Assembly (NCBI GenBank): GCA_910579995.1
Contig: CAJTWH010000030.1
Span: forward strand, 1 to 37,057
Length of the DNA stretch: 37,057 nucleotides
Origin: an uncultured Muribaculaceae bacterium
Lineage (GTDB): Bacteria > Bacteroidota > Bacteroidia > Bacteroidales > Muribaculaceae
Direction: 5' to 3'
The position numbers and the translations under genes were made by a program. The notes beneath the pieces were generated by a model that was not told the origin of the DNA, did not search any database, and saw only the letters and a list, made by a program, of their open reading frames with translations. This document shows, in pieces, positions 35,243 to 37,057 of this stretch (its first letter is position 1; the number at the start of each line of letters is the position of its first letter).

Positions 35243-36657
35243 AGATACTCACTTGTAAAAGGAATCAATATCTCATTATTGGGGTTTACTAATGCTCTTT
35301 CATTGGTTATTTCCACAAAGAAAGCATTATACATCTCGCTAAAGGAAAAGCGATTATAAATCAGTGGCACGATTTCGCGGAATTTATTATCTAATAGACC
35401 ATATTTACCATTCTTTTCAATCTTATAGACGTATTTATCTTCGTTATTCTCAACTATTTTAATGGTTTCTATATGGTCGTAAATAAAATCTACTACAACC
35501 TTGTTATTCAAATTTACAAGCCCCACTTTATTCCCTTTCTTAACAATAATAGCATCATTTCGTATATCTTGCCAAAATGTTATATGATCGTATACCGCAG
35601 GTAAAATAATGGTTCCGTCAAGATGTGTAACACCTCTCTTTCTGTTGGATGTTTCAACACCAACAAAGTCTGGATTATGAAAAACGTCGAAATGGAAAGA
35701 AGAGGCTCCCGCATTGTTTTTTACATAATTCTTAGGTTTTCCATAAACACTATATTGTTCCGTTCTAAAAAATTGGTTTGTATCTACAAATACAACATTG
35801 CCATTTTTTAAGTGCATTATATTGTCATGCGTAAGGGGTTCTAAAAGTCTCCCGGAATAATCTATTAAGCCCGCCTTCCCTTGTTCGTTAGAAACCCATG
35901 CGGTGCCTTTCACAAAGGTACCGCAAAATTTATAATCAAATGGAATTCTAATTCTACCTGAAAAATCAATATATCCAGATTTACCATTCCGTTTGGCTTC
36001 TATCAAATTGTTCTCTGCATAATTCTCATGAGTGGCACAATAGAATAAACCATCATATACAAATTGCACTAACACATTTCCCTCTTTATCAATTATGCCA
36101 AACTTTCCCGTTGATTTATTCTCAACTATTATTTTGTCTCCGTTTATCACTTTAGATTTTCCATTTCCATCATAGATTATCCGTTTTAATCCTACATTAT
36201 AAATATACCCCTTATTTTCTAAAGTGACGAATATTATTTGTTTAGAAATAGCAAACGAAGCCCATTTGGGCTTTTCACCAAAATGTTTTTCGATTATAGA
36301 TTTAGCTTCTTCTGTTTCGGTCATGATAGGGAAAATCCGATAATATCCATCGACGTTATAATTCCAACCATCTAACCGATTACTGCTCACATGGAAATAG
36401 CCCTCTTTCCAATAGTGCTTAATATAAGGCATCTCAATAGGTATAGTTACATTTCCCCACTTATCAATCACTCCATAGAATGAACCTTTTTTTACAATCG
36501 CAAATCCATTGACAAATGGATATATTACATCATATTCAGGTTGAGTCAATATTCTTTGCTCTGACTCCCCATCTGGAGATCCCGCAAGTCCCATCTTATT
36601 ATTCAATTGATAAATTGAATAATTATTAAGATTTCCAAATTGTCGTGCTATCTGCAT
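35233..36657 (-). CDS. WG-repeat protein
   Basis: A 474-residue protein made largely of WG (KWG-type) beta-repeats. At least eight units are visible, with cores such as YGVIDKWGNVTIPI, FGIIDKEGNVLVQF, SGYIDFSGRIRIPF, AGLIDYSGRLLEPL, RGVTHLDGTIILPA, VGLVNLNNKVVVDF, YGLLDNKFREIVPL and RALVNPNNEILIPF. No signal peptide or membrane segment is seen, so it should be cytoplasmic. The family has no established biochemical role. It is much more AT-rich than the left half of the window and lies among gene remnants, suggesting acquired DNA. Confidence 0.88.
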   Translation of the reverse strand: MQIARQFGNLNNYSIYQLNNKMGLAGSPDGESEQRILTQPEYDVIYPFVNGFAIVKKGSFYGVIDKWGNVTIPIEMPYIKHYWKEGYFHVSSNRLDGWNYNVDGYYRIFPIMTETEEAKSIIEKHFGEKPKWASFAISKQIIFVTLENKGYIYNVGLKRIIYDGNGKSKVINGDKIIVENKSTGKFGIIDKEGNVLVQFVYDGLFYCATHENYAENNLIEAKRNGKSGYIDFSGRIRIPFDYKFCGTFVKGTAWVSNEQGKAGLIDYSGRLLEPLTHDNIMHLKNGNVVFVDTNQFFRTEQYSVYGKPKNYVKNNAGASSFHFDVFHNPDFVGVETSNRKRGVTHLDGTIILPAVYDHITFWQDIRNDAIIVKKGNKVGLVNLNNKVVVDFIYDHIETIKIVENNEDKYVYKIEKNGKYGLLDNKFREIVPLIYNRFSFSEMYNAFFVEITNERALVNPNNEILIPFTSEYLKD

Positions 36658-36685
36658 ATTGGAGTATAGTTGGTTATTAATACGG

Positions 36686-36693
36686 CAAAATTA
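36686..36693 (-). promoter_or_regulatory. -7 element of the WG-repeat gene
   Basis: Read leftward, TAATTTTG matches TAnnTTTG exactly, 28 bases before the ATG at 36657. No -33 TTG is visible. Confidence 0.45.
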
Positions 36694-36734
36694 CTGAAAA
36701 TGCTGTTCTGTTGGGTATTAGTTGGATTTTAGTC

Positions 36735-36767
36735 AAAAAAAGTAACAGGCATTTTACATCAGCCTGT
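36735..36767 (-). terminator. Leftward rho-independent terminator
   Basis: Read leftward, ACAGGC (36767-36762) pairs with GCCTGT (36750-36745) around an 11-base loop, followed three bases later by seven consecutive T residues (36741-36735). It insulates the WG-repeat promoter from transcription coming from the right. Confidence 0.65.
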
Positions 36768-37005
36768 ACAAGATGGTTCTTACCATTATCTTGGTAATCT
36801 ACGGTAGTAAGCCTCTATGTGCTGCCAATGACCATGCCAGAATCTGTCGTAAGCTCTGACAAAGACCATCAACTAGCCGTCGTGGTATACAATCTTATTT
36901 ACCTCCTTTCTTTCTTAAGTTAACAAACAGTGTATCTTCAAAACTAGTTGAATCTATTATTCTATCTGGAAATCTAAGAAATTGGATGATTCGGTATTCA
37001 CGTTG
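36768..37005 (-). pseudogene. Short leftward transcription unit with decayed small ORFs (or small RNA)
   Basis: The unit lies between a -7 element (37013-37006) and a terminator ending at 36735. It carries a strong ribosome-binding sequence, AAGGAGG (36908-36902), but the codon 8 bases downstream is ATT (36893), and its frame hits TAG at 36875-36873. The same frame then continues as a 27-codon ORF (ATG 36869 to stop 36786) rich in Tyr, Trp, His and Arg (VRAYDRFWHGHWQHIEAYYR). This looks like a small gene that lost its start and gained a stop, but a small RNA is also possible. Confidence 0.35.
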
Positions 37006-37013
37006 CAAAAGTA
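37006..37013 (-). promoter_or_regulatory. -7 element near the right window edge
   Basis: Read leftward, TACTTTTG matches TAnnTTTG exactly; no -33 TTG is seen upstream. It would start a transcript of about 265 bases ending at the terminator at 36735. Apart from an A/T-rich run, nothing was recognised between it and the window end. Confidence 0.4.
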
Positions 37014-37057
37014 CATAAAAAATTCGAGATTTTTTACACCGGCAGAATAAAAAGGTC

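Overview
The window looks like the chromosome of a gut-type Bacteroidales, plausibly a Muribaculaceae or Bacteroides relative. The evidence is two SusC/SusD pairs, Bacteroidetes-type -7 elements (TAnnTTTG) before several genes, lipoprotein and signal-peptide glycan enzymes, and a Bacteroides-like glycan-sensing regulator. No rRNA, tRNA, CRISPR array or intact insertion sequence was seen. The species cannot be named from the sequence alone.

Region 1 (1-27059) is a polysaccharide utilisation locus (PUL), most likely for rhamnogalacturonan I (RG-I, the Rha-GalA backbone of pectin with galactan and arabinan side chains). A leftward operon runs GH2 beta-galactosidase-like enzyme, PL11 rhamnogalacturonan lyase, a triple-domain CE12 acetylesterase, L-rhamnose mutarotase, rhamnulokinase, then the first codons of L-rhamnose isomerase at the window edge. 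Gaps are only 6-19 bases, so periplasmic depolymerisation and cytoplasmic rhamnose catabolism appear co-transcribed. Upstream of it sits a leftward regulator (9131-11968): a sensor propeller, one transmembrane helix and an AraC-type DNA-binding domain, with no kinase or receiver. Divergent from it, a rightward operon encodes two consecutive SusC/SusD pairs (12198-21978) ending in a strong terminator. A second rightward pair follows: a long GH2 enzyme and a double-domain GH43 enzyme, closed by another terminator. Inverted and direct repeats in the regulator/susC intergenic region and in front of the GH2 operon are candidate operators.

Region 2 (27056-29990) is a two-gene McrBC-type (type IV) restriction module with its own promoter. 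The McrB-like GTPase has an EVE/PUA-like N-terminal region, and the McrC-like subunit carries a PD-(D/E)XK nuclease motif.

Region 3 (30064-33642) holds miscellaneous genes: a DUF2807-type lipoprotein, a hairpin-rich intergenic stretch, a HEAT-like protein overlapping a two-helix membrane protein, a DJ-1/PfpI-family protein and a nitronate monooxygenase/FabK-like flavoprotein.

Region 4 (33720-37057) is visibly more AT-rich and looks accessory. It contains a solo PD-(D/E)XK-type protein, a 5'-truncated unknown gene, a large WG-repeat protein, and a promoter-to-terminator unit of about 265 bases without an intact gene.
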